DNA of 64,000 nucleotides from JAHOYW01 sp963664605 (GTDB lineage Bacteria; Verrucomicrobiota; Lentisphaeria; Victivallales; Victivallaceae): NCBI GenBank assembly GCA_963664605.1, contig OY761536.1, positions 3,596,001 to 3,660,000 of the forward strand, in the 5' to 3' direction. Every line of letters begins with the position of its first letter. Position 1 is the stretch's first letter. Shown piece after piece: positions 8,654 through 17,385 of the stretch. The notes beneath the pieces are model-generated. The model worked only from the letters and a program-made list of their open reading frames with translations. It did not search any database and was not told the origin of the DNA. A program made the position numbers and the translations under genes.

Positions 8654-10423
8654 TTAATTTATTGTTTTCCAGAATTTACGACAAAACTCCTTTGTCATAT
8701 TTTCTATTTCATTGTGATCCGGCGCACTTGTTCCAAGCCAATGGTATATACCGGCCCAGACGACACTCTCAATGGCAAACTTCTCCTGGCTGGGCACAGT
8801 CCAGGTAGTATGCAGCGCGGAATCAAGTTTCATCTGTTCCGCATGTGCCAAAAAGTTGCGCATTGCAATTAAGTTGAATGCCGTAACCGGCCATACTTTA
8901 AAACCTTTATCTTTAAACATTCCCAAAGAATCATATTTATCCGCAGGGAAATAATGCCAATCCAAAATACTGATTTCCGGTGGAATCAACTCGAGTGACT
9001 TCCACACATCATCAGCACTGCCGTTCCCTGTGCATGCTGCGCCAAACTGTTCAGACTGAATAAACATATCACCAAACATCGCACACTCAGTACCTTCCAC
9101 CTTTGAATACAACCATTGAATATATTCCGCGAATAAGCTATATGCCTGTTTGTCCCGACACAGCGGACAGTTGCCGAATGCTTTGCCATATCCATCAAAC
9201 TGCGCCTCATCAGCACCTAAGTTTATCAAATCTGGCTCTATTGCCCCGATTAACTCGCAAAATATTTCGCTAATTATTTTTCTGGCACGGGGATTGGATA
9301 CACATAGTGTTGCTTTTTTATATCCATCCGGATTTGGCTCAAGTAATTCCGGCATGACTTCAGCAATTCCTGTTTCATTTTGATGCCCCGGAGTATTAAA
9401 CTCAAATCCAACTTCCATTCCATGTGAACGAATGAATTCAGCAAGGGATTTGATTTCACTGATCGGCATAGCCCATTCCGCCGCCAATTCAGGGTGAGAA
9501 TCAGTAACCACCCCACGATTTAATTCAAGAATAATTCCTGTATAGCCCAAAGGAACAAGCAAATCTCCAATAACTCGCCTTATAATTTCCGGGTCAACCA
9601 TGTCATATTGTAAACAAAAATGGGACCAGCGACGGTGGAATACAGGATCTCCCTTGAAAAGCTCCATCACACTTGAAGACTTGGAGGAGGACGTTAACTT
9701 TCTTTGTTCAGGTATGAATTTATTGATTGATTCCGTTTCAATTGTCAATTCAAAACCACTACAGTATTTTTCTCCGGGGTTTAATGTAAATTTGCGGGAA
9801 TTAAAACCACGCATAAAAATACGCCCCATAATCATTGCTGTTAAAGCTTCACAATCCCCCGTAGAATCAATTTTAAAATGGAAGTCTTTGTCCAGTCTGC
9901 CTAAACGATGACTGGCTGACTGGCATGGAAATGCCTGAACAAAGCGTTGCCCGAAACATTCCGACCTGATAATCTTTGCCTGCGCAAGCTGTTTATCGGG
10001 GTACATAACAGAACAGTCCATTTCTCTTTCATCAGGCACAGGAGTACTAAAAACATTATGAAATTCAAGCTGAAGATTTTCAACAGGGTAATCTGAAGTA
10101 TTCTCAACTTCAGCTGTTATCTTTAAACTCTTACCAATTAATTCAATTTTTTTTATCAGGCGTATTCCGGACGATTCTCTTGAAAAAGTTATTACATGTT
10201 TATCCTCTTCCTCTTTCTGGTAAGCGGCAGTATGAAAAGATTCCATGAAGTTTGAAAGAACATCCGTTACCAAATCTTTGACAACTCCGCATTTCAACCA
10301 AACGCACATACCATTCTTAGCAAGTATATTTTTATTTCTATTCGCAAAACATGATAATGATTTAATATCCCCACTATCATTCAATTCAATTATAAAGCAA
10401 TCATTACTCATTCTTTTTATCAT
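8654..10423 (-). CDS. GH20-like (beta-hexosaminidase superfamily) glycosidase
   Basis: A 589-residue protein without a signal peptide. The first ~240 residues form a beta-rich domain. The C-terminal ~340 residues are a TIM barrel with GH20-type landmarks: GFEFNTPGHQNE (compare the PGH strand of GH20), then an INLGADEAQFDG segment near residue 405, whose Asp-Glu pair corresponds to the catalytic DE of hexosaminidases, then a CPLCRDK Cys pair and an aromatic ILDWHYFP strand. Classical GH20 carries GGDE at this point; GADE here marks a divergent subfamily, so GlcNAc or GalNAc specificity is likely but unproven. The ATG at 10423 has GGAAG nine bases upstream; an in-frame TTG lies six bases earlier. 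It is the first gene behind the consensus promoter at 10474-10502. Confidence 0.6.
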   Translation of the reverse strand: MIKRMSNDCFIIELNDSGDIKSLSCFANRNKNILAKNGMCVWLKCGVVKDLVTDVLSNFMESFHTAAYQKEEEDKHVITFSRESSGIRLIKKIELIGKSLKITAEVENTSDYPVENLQLEFHNVFSTPVPDEREMDCSVMYPDKQLAQAKIIRSECFGQRFVQAFPCQSASHRLGRLDKDFHFKIDSTGDCEALTAMIMGRIFMRGFNSRKFTLNPGEKYCSGFELTIETESINKFIPEQRKLTSSSKSSSVMELFKGDPVFHRRWSHFCLQYDMVDPEIIRRVIGDLLVPLGYTGIILELNRGVVTDSHPELAAEWAMPISEIKSLAEFIRSHGMEVGFEFNTPGHQNETGIAEVMPELLEPNPDGYKKATLCVSNPRARKIISEIFCELIGAIEPDLINLGADEAQFDGYGKAFGNCPLCRDKQAYSLFAEYIQWLYSKVEGTECAMFGDMFIQSEQFGAACTGNGSADDVWKSLELIPPEISILDWHYFPADKYDSLGMFKDKGFKVWPVTAFNLIAMRNFLAHAEQMKLDSALHTTWTVPSQEKFAIESVVWAGIYHWLGTSAPDHNEIENMTKEFCRKFWKTIN

Positions 10424-10473
10424 ATACAACAGCTTCCATTTATTAAAAAACTTATTTACTTAACCTGTTAATC

Positions 10474-10502
10474 ATTATAAGTCATATAATCGTTTTTGTC
10501 AA
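10474..10502 (-). promoter_or_regulatory. Consensus sigma-70 promoter of the GH20/PL26/GH106 operon
   Basis: On the minus strand TTGACA (10502-10497) is followed by exactly 17 bp and TATAAT (10479-10474), a full match to both hexamers. The predicted start of transcription is near 10467, about 44 bases before the ATG at 10423. A short inverted repeat TAAC-CT-GTTA (10461-10470) covers that point and could be an operator. The tandem AraC-type sites seen at four other promoters of this window are absent here. Confidence 0.75.
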
Positions 10503-10935
10503 ACAAAATTAATAAAAGACAACAAAAAAATAATTTGGAAAAACTATATTCGAATATAATCACTAATTAATTCTGAGGTAATCCTAAGCATTGAAGAATT
10601 GTTTACATACTTGACGCGTAATAATCCTCTAATGTTAGTATTCCAGAGATTCAAGGTCAAACCTGTTGAGCTTTAGCTATATAGATCTTTTGAAGGGGAG
10701 TAACCGACATCTTAATTCATTTGAATTTTTATATTCTGCCTGTAGTTTGTCTTGTATTTGACTAGCTTGCTTGAATTCTTTTTGGATTTAAGACAATAAT
10801 TACCAAAGACGATGCATATTGATAGTAATATATTACAACATTAAAAAATAAGCAATATTTCAGTAGACGCAGTAAAAAACTTGCATATAACTTTATTTAC
10901 GCTTAAATGCAGCTGTGCGATTTTAAAACAAACAA
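10503..10935. other. Gene-free stretch between two minus-strand operons
   Basis: About 430 AT-rich bases between the TPR gene of cassette A and the promoter of the leftmost operon. I find no RNA gene, no convincing terminator hairpin and no coding frame with a start and Shine-Dalgarno. The longest minus-strand open stretch is about 36 codons (within 10660-10800, lysine/glutamine-rich) and has no start signal. Confidence 0.5.
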
Positions 10936-11817
10936 TTATTTTAATTTTTTCAGCTTTGCTTTGACTTGTTCGGTTTTTTCTCCGTAATTTCCGGCGGCGA
11001 TAGCGCGCGAATACCATTCTTTTGCCTGTCCAGGATTTTCCAGCTCAAGTTCAATATCTCCATAAAGGGCGTAAAGACAGAATCTTGAATATCCACGAGT
11101 CCTTTTAGAGTTTTTATCGCTGTAGCGGTCAAGAAATTCTTTTGCTTCGGCATACTTTTTTTCACCATAGAGGATTTCCGCACCAAGCAATATGCACTTT
11201 TGATAAGCGTGAAATCTTTTGCTGCCGCTCATTTTGATTGCAACTGTCTTGGTAATCTCAAAAGCCAGTTGCGTATTTTTCATTTTCAGTTCTGTTTGGA
11301 TCAAATCATAATATGCCAGCATTCCAGTTTCTTTATCGGAACCGGTCAAAGATACCGCTTGTTCAAGGTCTTTTTTTGCCAACTCATATTTTTTGCATTT
11401 AAAGTATGCGTGCCCGCGATAGTAACATGCGAGATATGTATAGTCATCACCAAGAGCATCAAGATCGCTTTGCGGGAATTTACTTATAATATCCGTGTAT
11501 TTGCGGCAATAAAACAACACCTCTATTTCAGCAAAAGTACGCAATTGTAACGATGAAATCTGCTGAACTGTTTTCAATGCCTGCTCAAAGTTCTTGCTTT
11601 TTTGACAGGCTATAGAACGCCCGGCATAAAGCAGCGCCTTATCCCTGCGAGCGGCTTTTTTTTCTGACCCGGCAATCTTTGCGAATGCCTCAGCCGCCTG
11701 GATAAAACGATGTCGAATATAAAGATCTTGTGCCGCTTGAAAATCTGTAACAAAATCTGCTTTGAGTTTAAAAGCTACAGAGAATAAACATAATATCAAA
11801 ATAATTTCAGTCTTCAT
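10936..11817 (-). CDS. Secreted TPR-repeat protein (cassette A)
   Basis: A 293-residue protein with a signal peptide (IILILCLFSVAFKLKA, cleavage before DFVTDF) and no lipobox Cys. The rest is tandem helical pairs typical of tetratricopeptide repeats: FIQAAEAFAKIAGSEKKAA, GHAYFKCKKYELAKKDLEQA, LGAEILYGEKKYAEAKEFLD and PGQAKEWYSRAIAAG. TPR solenoids mediate protein-protein contacts; here the partner is probably the DUF4838 enzyme encoded 14 bp upstream, because the same pair recurs at three other places in this window. Start ATG has AAAGGA seven bases upstream. Last gene of the operon read from 16372; no clear terminator follows. Confidence 0.75.
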   Translation of the reverse strand: MKTEIILILCLFSVAFKLKADFVTDFQAAQDLYIRHRFIQAAEAFAKIAGSEKKAARRDKALLYAGRSIACQKSKNFEQALKTVQQISSLQLRTFAEIEVLFYCRKYTDIISKFPQSDLDALGDDYTYLACYYRGHAYFKCKKYELAKKDLEQAVSLTGSDKETGMLAYYDLIQTELKMKNTQLAFEITKTVAIKMSGSKRFHAYQKCILLGAEILYGEKKYAEAKEFLDRYSDKNSKRTRGYSRFCLYALYGDIELELENPGQAKEWYSRAIAAGNYGEKTEQVKAKLKKLK

Positions 11818-11831
11818 TTTTTTCCTTTATT

Positions 11832-14225
11832 TTATCTGAACCAGATATTGGTCCATTTGTTTAACTTAGCGAAACCCGCGCCGGTTGGACACAGCGCCTG
11901 ATTGTGGAAAGTATTGTCCCGGCTTATCCATGAACGCCCTATCTGAAGGCCCCACGGATATTTTTTTGAAGGACCGATTTTTCCAAAATCATCGGTCGGA
12001 ATTGAAACCTCGACCTCCCAGCGGTCATTATATTTCTTTACTTTAGCCCGGGTTCCTGGATTCCACAGCAGGGGAGTTGTATCTCGGTTATTAAGGTAAG
12101 CGTCAGTAGTTTCATCCCATATCGCACCATTTGAGTTGACGGCTATTTTAAAGTATCCGCGTTCGGGTGATATAAGGAATATTTCGATATGGTCGTCGTT
12201 GAAAATATTATGGTCGTCATTCTTTTTACAAGCGGCTCTTATCCCTTTCATATCAGCAGTATTGCATACGGCCATTATATGCAGATAACGTTTTTTGCCT
12301 TCCATGAAGAATCGCCATGCCGTCAGAGTCTTATTCCGCCGGATCACCTCCCCACTGGCAAGGTCAGTCAGAGGCCGCCACGGGGAATATTTGCTTTTAT
12401 CCAGACTCATAGGCTTTTTACTTAGAAATATTCTGAATAAAGGCCCCGTCCGCACCAGAGATTCATACTGTTTTTTGAGCGGGCTCATTTCTTTTTCGAA
12501 AAGCTCGATCCTCTTTCTATATACCGAGCCCGGGGTGGTTTTAGTTTTTGCAGCCTTAAGCAGTTCAAAATATTTATCGTTATAGGCCTTTAGACTGTCA
12601 GCGGTACGTTTATATAAAGGGATCTGATTCGGATCGATAAAACGCGCTTCGGAAACCCGAAAAAATTCTTTCATTTCGTTTTCCGCCGGGCCATAGTACA
12701 AACGGAAATATTCATTAAAAGCATCCTCCCGGGACATATTCGCGTTCCAGAACAACTGAGCCTGCCACCAGATGAACATATGAGTCAAAGCCGGATAATC
12801 CTTCATTCCGGCAGTTTCTATAAAATGTCCAAGCGCTCCGTGTTCAGCCAAAAACTGCATATCCTCCTGCTGGGCCTTGAAGCAGAACGCGGGTGAATAA
12901 ATTCTTGACGGCCGGTTCCAGTGAAAGAGATAGTGCAGCCAGACTTGATAACGGTTAGGCTTAAGTATTTTAAACCATTTTTCGCGAGCTTCGAGCATCT
13001 GCCGTTTCTTTTCCGGATACATCCAAGGTACAAAAAATACGACATTATAAACATGAGTGAGAATTATATTATCGGATACCAATGATATATTGTCGGGAGG
13101 ATATTGATATGAGGCATACGCCATGCAAGTCAGAAATTTATCAGGCTGTGTTTTTTTCAGTTTGACCGCGGCCGGATGCCAGAAGTCCCAAACATAGTTC
13201 GAATATTTATTTCCATAAACGGCATCCTTCCCTTTCTTTTCAAATTTCATACGGTCATGATAATCCGGCCTGAAACCGTCCGGCATTCCCAGCGACATAC
13301 CGGTAAGTTCAGGAAGACTTTTAAATACGCAATCAAGGTAGGTATTCCCCATTTCCCGGAGTTTTGGACTGGAAAGCTTTGCGGTCAAACGTGCGCCGCC
13401 GGAATTAGCAATTTCATTATATTTGTTTCTCGCGAATATCTCCGGGTATTCTTTCAGCATGTCTTTGTTGGCGATATCGTATAAAGTATGATTATTCCAG
13501 GTATAGAGTGAGTTTCCGGCACCGTTGCGATGCAGCCATTTCTGAATTTCCGGGACTCTGGCACATGACCACGAATAAAATTCTCGGATCACAAATTTCG
13601 GTTTCCTGGTAATATCCTGTTTTTTTAAAGAAATACTGCTCATTTCAGGAATAACCGTTCCTACATCCGTCCACGAATACCAGCGGCATCCGAGTTGACG
13701 CAGCAGGTCGCATGCCCCGTACCAGGTTCCAGTGTCGTCACTAAAAAAAAGATCAAGGCCGGGAATCTGTAATTCTTTCCGCAGACGCTTCATTACAGAA
13801 GGTACGTTAAAGTTATATCCGGTAAGCTTGCGCCATCTGTCCAGATCGGCTTTAGACAGGGTCCAGCCGCTTATTTTGCTGAGACGGTCGCGCCCGGCGA
13901 CAATCGCGTAATTATCATTTACCAGCAGGCGGTAGCCGCCGTTTTCAACTGCCTTCAAGTCAAAATTTGCTTCTGGAATGAATTTGCTGATTCCTACATA
14001 GATTTTATTCTTATATTCAGATGTCGGTGCTGAAACGATTGGTACTTTCGCGCTGGAGATCAATTTAAAATGCTCCTGAAGTTCTTTTGCAGCTATCCGT
14101 TCACTGGGATTAGCATTTTCAGCCAGAACGATTTGTGCCACAGGCTTGCCGTCTTTGACTATATTGAGCGCAAAGCCGGGGATGGCCAAAACAGCCGCCA
14201 TCATAAGAATAATTTTTTTGAACAT
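11832..14225 (-). CDS. Secreted DUF4838 glycosidase-like protein with C-terminal CBM9-like domain (cassette A)
   Basis: A 797-residue protein with a signal peptide (IILMMAAVLAIPGFA). Residues ~20-130 resemble the GH67-N-type alpha/beta domain (ASERIAAKELQEHF-like: NPSERIAAKELQEHFKLISS). The DUF4838 TIM-barrel region follows (NGAGNSLYTWNNHTLYDI; LTGMSLGMPDGF; FIETAGMKDYPALTHMFIWW). The last ~190 residues form a CBM9-like beta sandwich (DDHIEIFLISPERGYFKIAVN; WEVEVSIPTDDFG). From memory, DUF4838 contains the founding GH163 endo-beta-N-acetylglucosaminidases that cut complex N-glycans; the substrate here is unproven. Unlike the other three DUF4838 proteins of this window it lacks the C-x-C-x-x-C cluster after the xDGF segment. 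Start has AGGA eight bases upstream. Confidence 0.75.
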   Translation of the reverse strand: MFKKIILMMAAVLAIPGFALNIVKDGKPVAQIVLAENANPSERIAAKELQEHFKLISSAKVPIVSAPTSEYKNKIYVGISKFIPEANFDLKAVENGGYRLLVNDNYAIVAGRDRLSKISGWTLSKADLDRWRKLTGYNFNVPSVMKRLRKELQIPGLDLFFSDDTGTWYGACDLLRQLGCRWYSWTDVGTVIPEMSSISLKKQDITRKPKFVIREFYSWSCARVPEIQKWLHRNGAGNSLYTWNNHTLYDIANKDMLKEYPEIFARNKYNEIANSGGARLTAKLSSPKLREMGNTYLDCVFKSLPELTGMSLGMPDGFRPDYHDRMKFEKKGKDAVYGNKYSNYVWDFWHPAAVKLKKTQPDKFLTCMAYASYQYPPDNISLVSDNIILTHVYNVVFFVPWMYPEKKRQMLEAREKWFKILKPNRYQVWLHYLFHWNRPSRIYSPAFCFKAQQEDMQFLAEHGALGHFIETAGMKDYPALTHMFIWWQAQLFWNANMSREDAFNEYFRLYYGPAENEMKEFFRVSEARFIDPNQIPLYKRTADSLKAYNDKYFELLKAAKTKTTPGSVYRKRIELFEKEMSPLKKQYESLVRTGPLFRIFLSKKPMSLDKSKYSPWRPLTDLASGEVIRRNKTLTAWRFFMEGKKRYLHIMAVCNTADMKGIRAACKKNDDHNIFNDDHIEIFLISPERGYFKIAVNSNGAIWDETTDAYLNNRDTTPLLWNPGTRAKVKKYNDRWEVEVSIPTDDFGKIGPSKKYPWGLQIGRSWISRDNTFHNQALCPTGAGFAKLNKWTNIWFR

Positions 14226-14253
14226 TCTTGAGAATCCTATATTTAAAGTTGAT

Positions 14254-15063
14254 TTATTCGTACATGGAACTTGAAGTTATTTTTTCCGGTTTGTAGTTAT
14301 ACCAGAAAGTAGTGGCGGTGCCGCCGACAGCGCCAATACGTATGTTCAGCAGCGCCCGTATGCTTCTTAATGTGCGTGAATCAGCATGAAAGTCGTAATA
14401 GAGGACATTTATGCTGTCTTTATGCCGGGCCATCGCGTTATGAAACGCGTCAGGTTTCGCCAGGACACTGCTGCCCGCGGTTATATCCACATCACCAAGC
14501 ATCATTAAACGCGAAGGATATGCTATCTTTTGCAGCCGGACGGCCTGGCGTGCGCTATTCTGATTCGCGGCACTTCCTCCACTTTCCTGGAGCAGATAAT
14601 TCAGGTCGTAAGTTACGGAGTCAAGATTACCGATCGGTGTAGAAATATCCACGGCCGCAGGACAGGCAAGCGGCCCGCGTTTGTAATTGTTACTCAAGTA
14701 AGGATGAGCTACTGAACTCAACGAATATATCAGCGGTTTTTCCATGCCGCCGGAATAATCCCATAGTTTTTTCTCATAAAAAGAGGTCCATTGGTCCGAA
14801 TCCGCCAATTCTGTATATTCCGTCGCGCTCCATCCTTTACTGGTTGAAGCCAGGCTGCCGAAACGGAAAGCAATATAACCATAATCATCATGGTAATTTG
14901 TCTGCATCAATCCGATCTGTTTGATATTGCTCAGGCATGAAATCCTTTTTGCCATATCCCTGGCCCGGTTCAAAGCTGGCAGCAGCATTGCGGCGAGGAT
15001 CGCTATGATCGCAATCACTATGAGCAATTCGATGAGTGTGAAATTTTTTTCCATTTTTTTCAT
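14254..15063 (-). CDS. Prepilin-type (type II pseudopilin-like) protein, cassette A
   Basis: A 269-residue protein. The N-terminus is a short basic leader ending before FTLIELLIVIAIIAILAAML, the class III prepilin signal: peptidase cuts before Phe, Glu5 follows, then a hydrophobic helix. The heptad LPALNRARDMAKRISCLSNIKQIG continues the pilin alpha-1 helix as in PVC-group proteins. The C-terminus carries H-x9-D-F (RHKDSINVLYYDFH), where the paralogues at 23531 and 48378 have the standard H-x9-D-G. The ATG at 15063 is chosen over 15078 because a GGAGG inside the last codons of the upstream gene lies eight bases before it. It would be exported by type II/IV pilus machinery not encoded here and stay cell-surface associated. 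Second gene of the cassette A operon. Confidence 0.8.
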   Translation of the reverse strand: MKKMEKNFTLIELLIVIAIIAILAAMLLPALNRARDMAKRISCLSNIKQIGLMQTNYHDDYGYIAFRFGSLASTSKGWSATEYTELADSDQWTSFYEKKLWDYSGGMEKPLIYSLSSVAHPYLSNNYKRGPLACPAAVDISTPIGNLDSVTYDLNYLLQESGGSAANQNSARQAVRLQKIAYPSRLMMLGDVDITAGSSVLAKPDAFHNAMARHKDSINVLYYDFHADSRTLRSIRALLNIRIGAVGGTATTFWYNYKPEKITSSSMYE

Positions 15064-15067
15064 CTTT

Positions 15068-16273
15068 CTATCCTCCATTCAATAATGTTGGTTTTATTCT
15101 GACTACCTGCATTTTCAGTGAAGCCAGATTGCGTCTGGTTCCATTCGGCAGGTTTTCTGATTCGTATTCAGTAAACATGATTTTATCCTCAGAAAAAAGA
15201 ATACTGCCATAACAATAGTTATGAGAATCATCTTCAAGCGGAATGATATTATTCCAGTTTTCCCCGTTGTCAGAGCTGAGAGCAAGGGTCAGCGGAGTCC
15301 GCATGCCCCATTTTTCATCTCCCCACGCGCAATCAGATTTGTCGTTGTAAAGGCACAGCAGATATTGTGAACCGGGAATCCGCCGGATTGACTGAGGCGC
15401 AAGCGTCGATACAATTCCGGTCGCCGGTTTAAGTTCTGACCAGCTCAGGCCATTGTCCATGGAAAAGGCCTGATACATATAGCCGAGAGGTGTCCGGCAG
15501 TAAAGTAGAATTCTTCCGTCCGGGAGTTCTTCGACACCGGGTTCCTGACTCCGGTAGAGCGCTTTCCAGCATTCGTCCGTGAGCCAGTCGCGCTTGAAAC
15601 CTTCAGTATTATGCCGGTGCGGACGTATGATATTGCGGTCTTCTATTTTCACTAAGGCGGAAAGCTGCCAGCTTTTACCGGAATCGTCTGAATAAAGGCA
15701 GGCAAGCTGCGTATAGTGATCAGGAACGGCGTTCGCATCCCCATGCGAAAAATCCGGTTTGCGGTAAAGACCAGCCGGAATAAGTATTCTGCCGCAGGGG
15801 AGCTGCCGCATCCTGTCGTTATTGACTGTCCAATAATTCCAGTCCGGAAAATTTTGCGAACAATTGACCGGTTCGCTCCAACTGCCGCCCTCATCTGAAG
15901 ACCTCGCGAACATGACGCAACTTCTGGAGCCAGTAAGTTTTCGGATGAAAACGATTCCGATGCTTCCGTCTGCCAGACGTTCCAAAGAAATACTCATCTG
16001 ATTCAGAGCGTCTGGACATTCAAAAATAACATGAGTATCCGTAAGCTTTCCAGTCTTAAGATCAAGATAACAGCAAACTACTTGCGCCCGATCATGATCG
16101 TCTTCACCCGAAAAACGACTGTATGCGACTAAAATTCTGCCGTCTTTCAGCAGTACCGTACCAGCTTCACCGTTTCTCGGATATTGCTTTGAATATGGTA
16201 CAAGAGTTCTTTTTTCAATAATATCCACCACCAAATTATAGTCGTATTGATTTGTTTTACAGTTTGCTTTCAT
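15068..16273 (-). CDS. Sialidase-like Asp-box (BNR) protein, cassette A
   Basis: A 401-residue protein with no signal peptide, predicted cytoplasmic. It contains four Asp boxes (S-x-D-x-G-x-x-W type): SSDEGGSWSE, YSDDSGKSWQ, SMDNGLSWSE and SSDNGENWNN, spaced as in six-bladed propellers of the sialidase superfamily (BNR_2/GH33-like). EPGVEELPDGRILLYCRT and APQSIRRIPGSQYL are typical conserved blades. I do not see the F/Y-R-I-P motif with its catalytic Arg at the N-terminus, so true sialidase activity is uncertain. It is close in layout to the protein at 28567. No strong Shine-Dalgarno precedes the ATG. It is the first gene behind the promoter at 16344-16372 and its 3' end contains the ribosome-binding site of the next gene. 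Confidence 0.7.
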   Translation of the reverse strand: MKANCKTNQYDYNLVVDIIEKRTLVPYSKQYPRNGEAGTVLLKDGRILVAYSRFSGEDDHDRAQVVCCYLDLKTGKLTDTHVIFECPDALNQMSISLERLADGSIGIVFIRKLTGSRSCVMFARSSDEGGSWSEPVNCSQNFPDWNYWTVNNDRMRQLPCGRILIPAGLYRKPDFSHGDANAVPDHYTQLACLYSDDSGKSWQLSALVKIEDRNIIRPHRHNTEGFKRDWLTDECWKALYRSQEPGVEELPDGRILLYCRTPLGYMYQAFSMDNGLSWSELKPATGIVSTLAPQSIRRIPGSQYLLCLYNDKSDCAWGDEKWGMRTPLTLALSSDNGENWNNIIPLEDDSHNYCYGSILFSEDKIMFTEYESENLPNGTRRNLASLKMQVVRIKPTLLNGG

Positions 16274-16343
16274 GATATCTAATACTAATTGTCCTGCGTT
16301 ACTAATTTTTCATGTAAAAGAGATTTACGTAATCCTTTACTAG

Positions 16344-16372
16344 ACTATAAGTAAAACAAGCATAAAAAACAA
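16344..16372 (-). promoter_or_regulatory. Promoter of the cassette A operon
   Basis: Minus strand TTGTTT (16372-16367), a 17-bp spacer, and TATAGT (16349-16344). The predicted start of transcription is near 16337, about 64 bases before the sialidase-like ATG. The weak -35 fits a promoter that needs an activator, and two candidate activator sites lie directly upstream (16375-16411). Confidence 0.55.
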
Positions 16373-16374
16373 TA

Positions 16375-16411
16375 CTCTATTCGCCTTTTTATTTTCTCTT
16401 AACGATTAAAG
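16375..16411 (-). promoter_or_regulatory. Tandem AraC-type operator upstream of cassette A
   Basis: Read on the minus strand, a distal 16-mer CTTTAATCGTTAAGAG (16411-16396) and a proximal 16-mer AAAAAGGCGAATAGAG (16390-16375). Their CG centres are 21 bp apart, and the proximal site ends two bases before the -35. The same geometry occurs at 17271-17307, 27724-27760 and 48268-48304. A 21-bp spacing of direct repeats next to the -35 is typical of AraC-family activators, and an AraC gene ends three bases away. Confidence 0.6.
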
Positions 16412-16413
16412 GC

Positions 16414-17250
16414 TTAATTTTCTTTTGTATCTTCAGTATCCCCCAGGCTTGAGGAATAGGCTTTAGGTGTCATCCCGGTCAGGCGTTTAAAGATTTTGAA
16501 AAAGAATGGTACGGAGCTGTAGCCAACCGCAGATACAATTTCTTCGGTGGAAAGATTGGATTCAGATAAAAGATGTTTGGCAATAGCTATTCTTTGGTTA
16601 TGGAGAATCGAAATATAACTTTTACCGGTTTCCTTTTTTATAAGGGCACGAAGGTGAGATTCACTTATTCCAAGTGACTGGCTTATTTTTTTTAATGTCA
16701 AAGGCGTTGAATATTCATGCGAAATTATTGACATCGCACGTTGGACTATTTCTGACTGGTAGTGTTGAAGGTTTATCACATGGGGAATATCAGGCGATAT
16801 GGGAACCGTTACCTGGCGAATCATTTTAACAATAAATTCGGTAAGATAACAAGCTGTCAATTCGTATGAATTAGCTATTTGCTGAGCGCTTTCACGCATG
16901 ATTTTATCCATAATATTATAACCATCCCGAAAAACTTTCAAAGGAGTATCGGATAGCTCCGGGGGTATTTGCCCCTTAAACATTATATTCATAAAATTAA
17001 AATGAACTCCGTCTTTCCCCCAAGATGAATGGTCTATGCCTCCACTGATAAATATACATTCCCCAGGCATAAGAGTTAACTTCTTTCTGTCAAGTTCAAG
17101 ATTAAGCTCTCCATAATCTACAAATATTATTTCATAAACTCCTTTTCTATGACTATGGAAAGGATGCCAGAAATCTTTCTGTTTTCCTTTATGGGTTACA
17201 TAGAGAATCTTATTTACGATTACCGGATGAAATACATAATCAAGTCTCAT
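16414..17250 (-). CDS. AraC-family transcriptional regulator (cassette A)
   Basis: A 278-residue regulator. Residues ~20-100 form a cupin-type sensor (HPFHSHRKGVYEIIFVDYGELN; LTLMPGECIFISGGIDHSSW), which would bind a sugar or metal-chelated ligand. The C-terminal ~100 residues hold the two AraC helix-turn-helix motifs (LTLKKISQSLGISESHLRALIKK and STEEIVSAVGYSSVPFFFKIFK, ending FKRLTGMTPKAY). It is a paralogue of the regulator at 47380: both carry FISG, NIMF and the HTH with nearly the same recognition helices. Start ATG has AAGGA nine bases upstream. It lies between two promoters that bear the tandem operator: the GH4 operon (17271-17338, divergent) and cassette A (16344-16411), which it probably activates. 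Confidence 0.85.
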   Translation of the reverse strand: MRLDYVFHPVIVNKILYVTHKGKQKDFWHPFHSHRKGVYEIIFVDYGELNLELDRKKLTLMPGECIFISGGIDHSSWGKDGVHFNFMNIMFKGQIPPELSDTPLKVFRDGYNIMDKIMRESAQQIANSYELTACYLTEFIVKMIRQVTVPISPDIPHVINLQHYQSEIVQRAMSIISHEYSTPLTLKKISQSLGISESHLRALIKKETGKSYISILHNQRIAIAKHLLSESNLSTEEIVSAVGYSSVPFFFKIFKRLTGMTPKAYSSSLGDTEDTKEN

Positions 17251-17270
17251 TTTGCAGCGTCCTTACATAT

Positions 17271-17338
17271 AAATAATCGTTTAGAGTAACAAAAACAACG
17301 CATAGCGAATTGTTTATTTTAGCATGGAGATTTAGAAT
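17271..17338 (+). promoter_or_regulatory. Tandem AraC-type operator and promoter of the first GH4 operon
   Basis: Distal site AAATAATCGTTTAGAG (17271-17286) and proximal site AAAACAACGCATAGCG (17292-17307), with CG centres 21 bp apart. Two bases later comes -35 TTGTTT (17310-17315), 17 bp, and -10 TAGAAT (17333-17338). The spacing is identical to that at three other promoters of this window. The distal site matches the distal site of cassette A at 12 of 16 positions. The region also serves as the upstream region of the divergent AraC gene, so autoregulation is possible. Confidence 0.6.
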
Positions 17339-17385
17339 ATCAATATAAAAGCCAATTAAATCTAAAAATTAATAGCGAGCAAGAA

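Noticed and set aside
10503..10541. A copy of the tandem AraC-type operator before the leftmost operon
   Set aside because: At the position expected from the -35 the sequence matches poorly and lacks the central CG; a CTTTTAT-like match is offset by two bases.
10640..10800. A minus-strand open stretch of about 36 codons, rich in Lys and Gln, possibly a transposase remnant
   Set aside because: It has no start codon, no Shine-Dalgarno and no motif of any transposase family; such length is expected by chance in AT-rich DNA.
16385..16413. Inverted repeat GCCTTT...AAAGGC just after the AraC stop, taken first as a terminator
   Set aside because: The loop is long, no T-run follows on the minus strand, and the bases belong to the tandem operator of cassette A.
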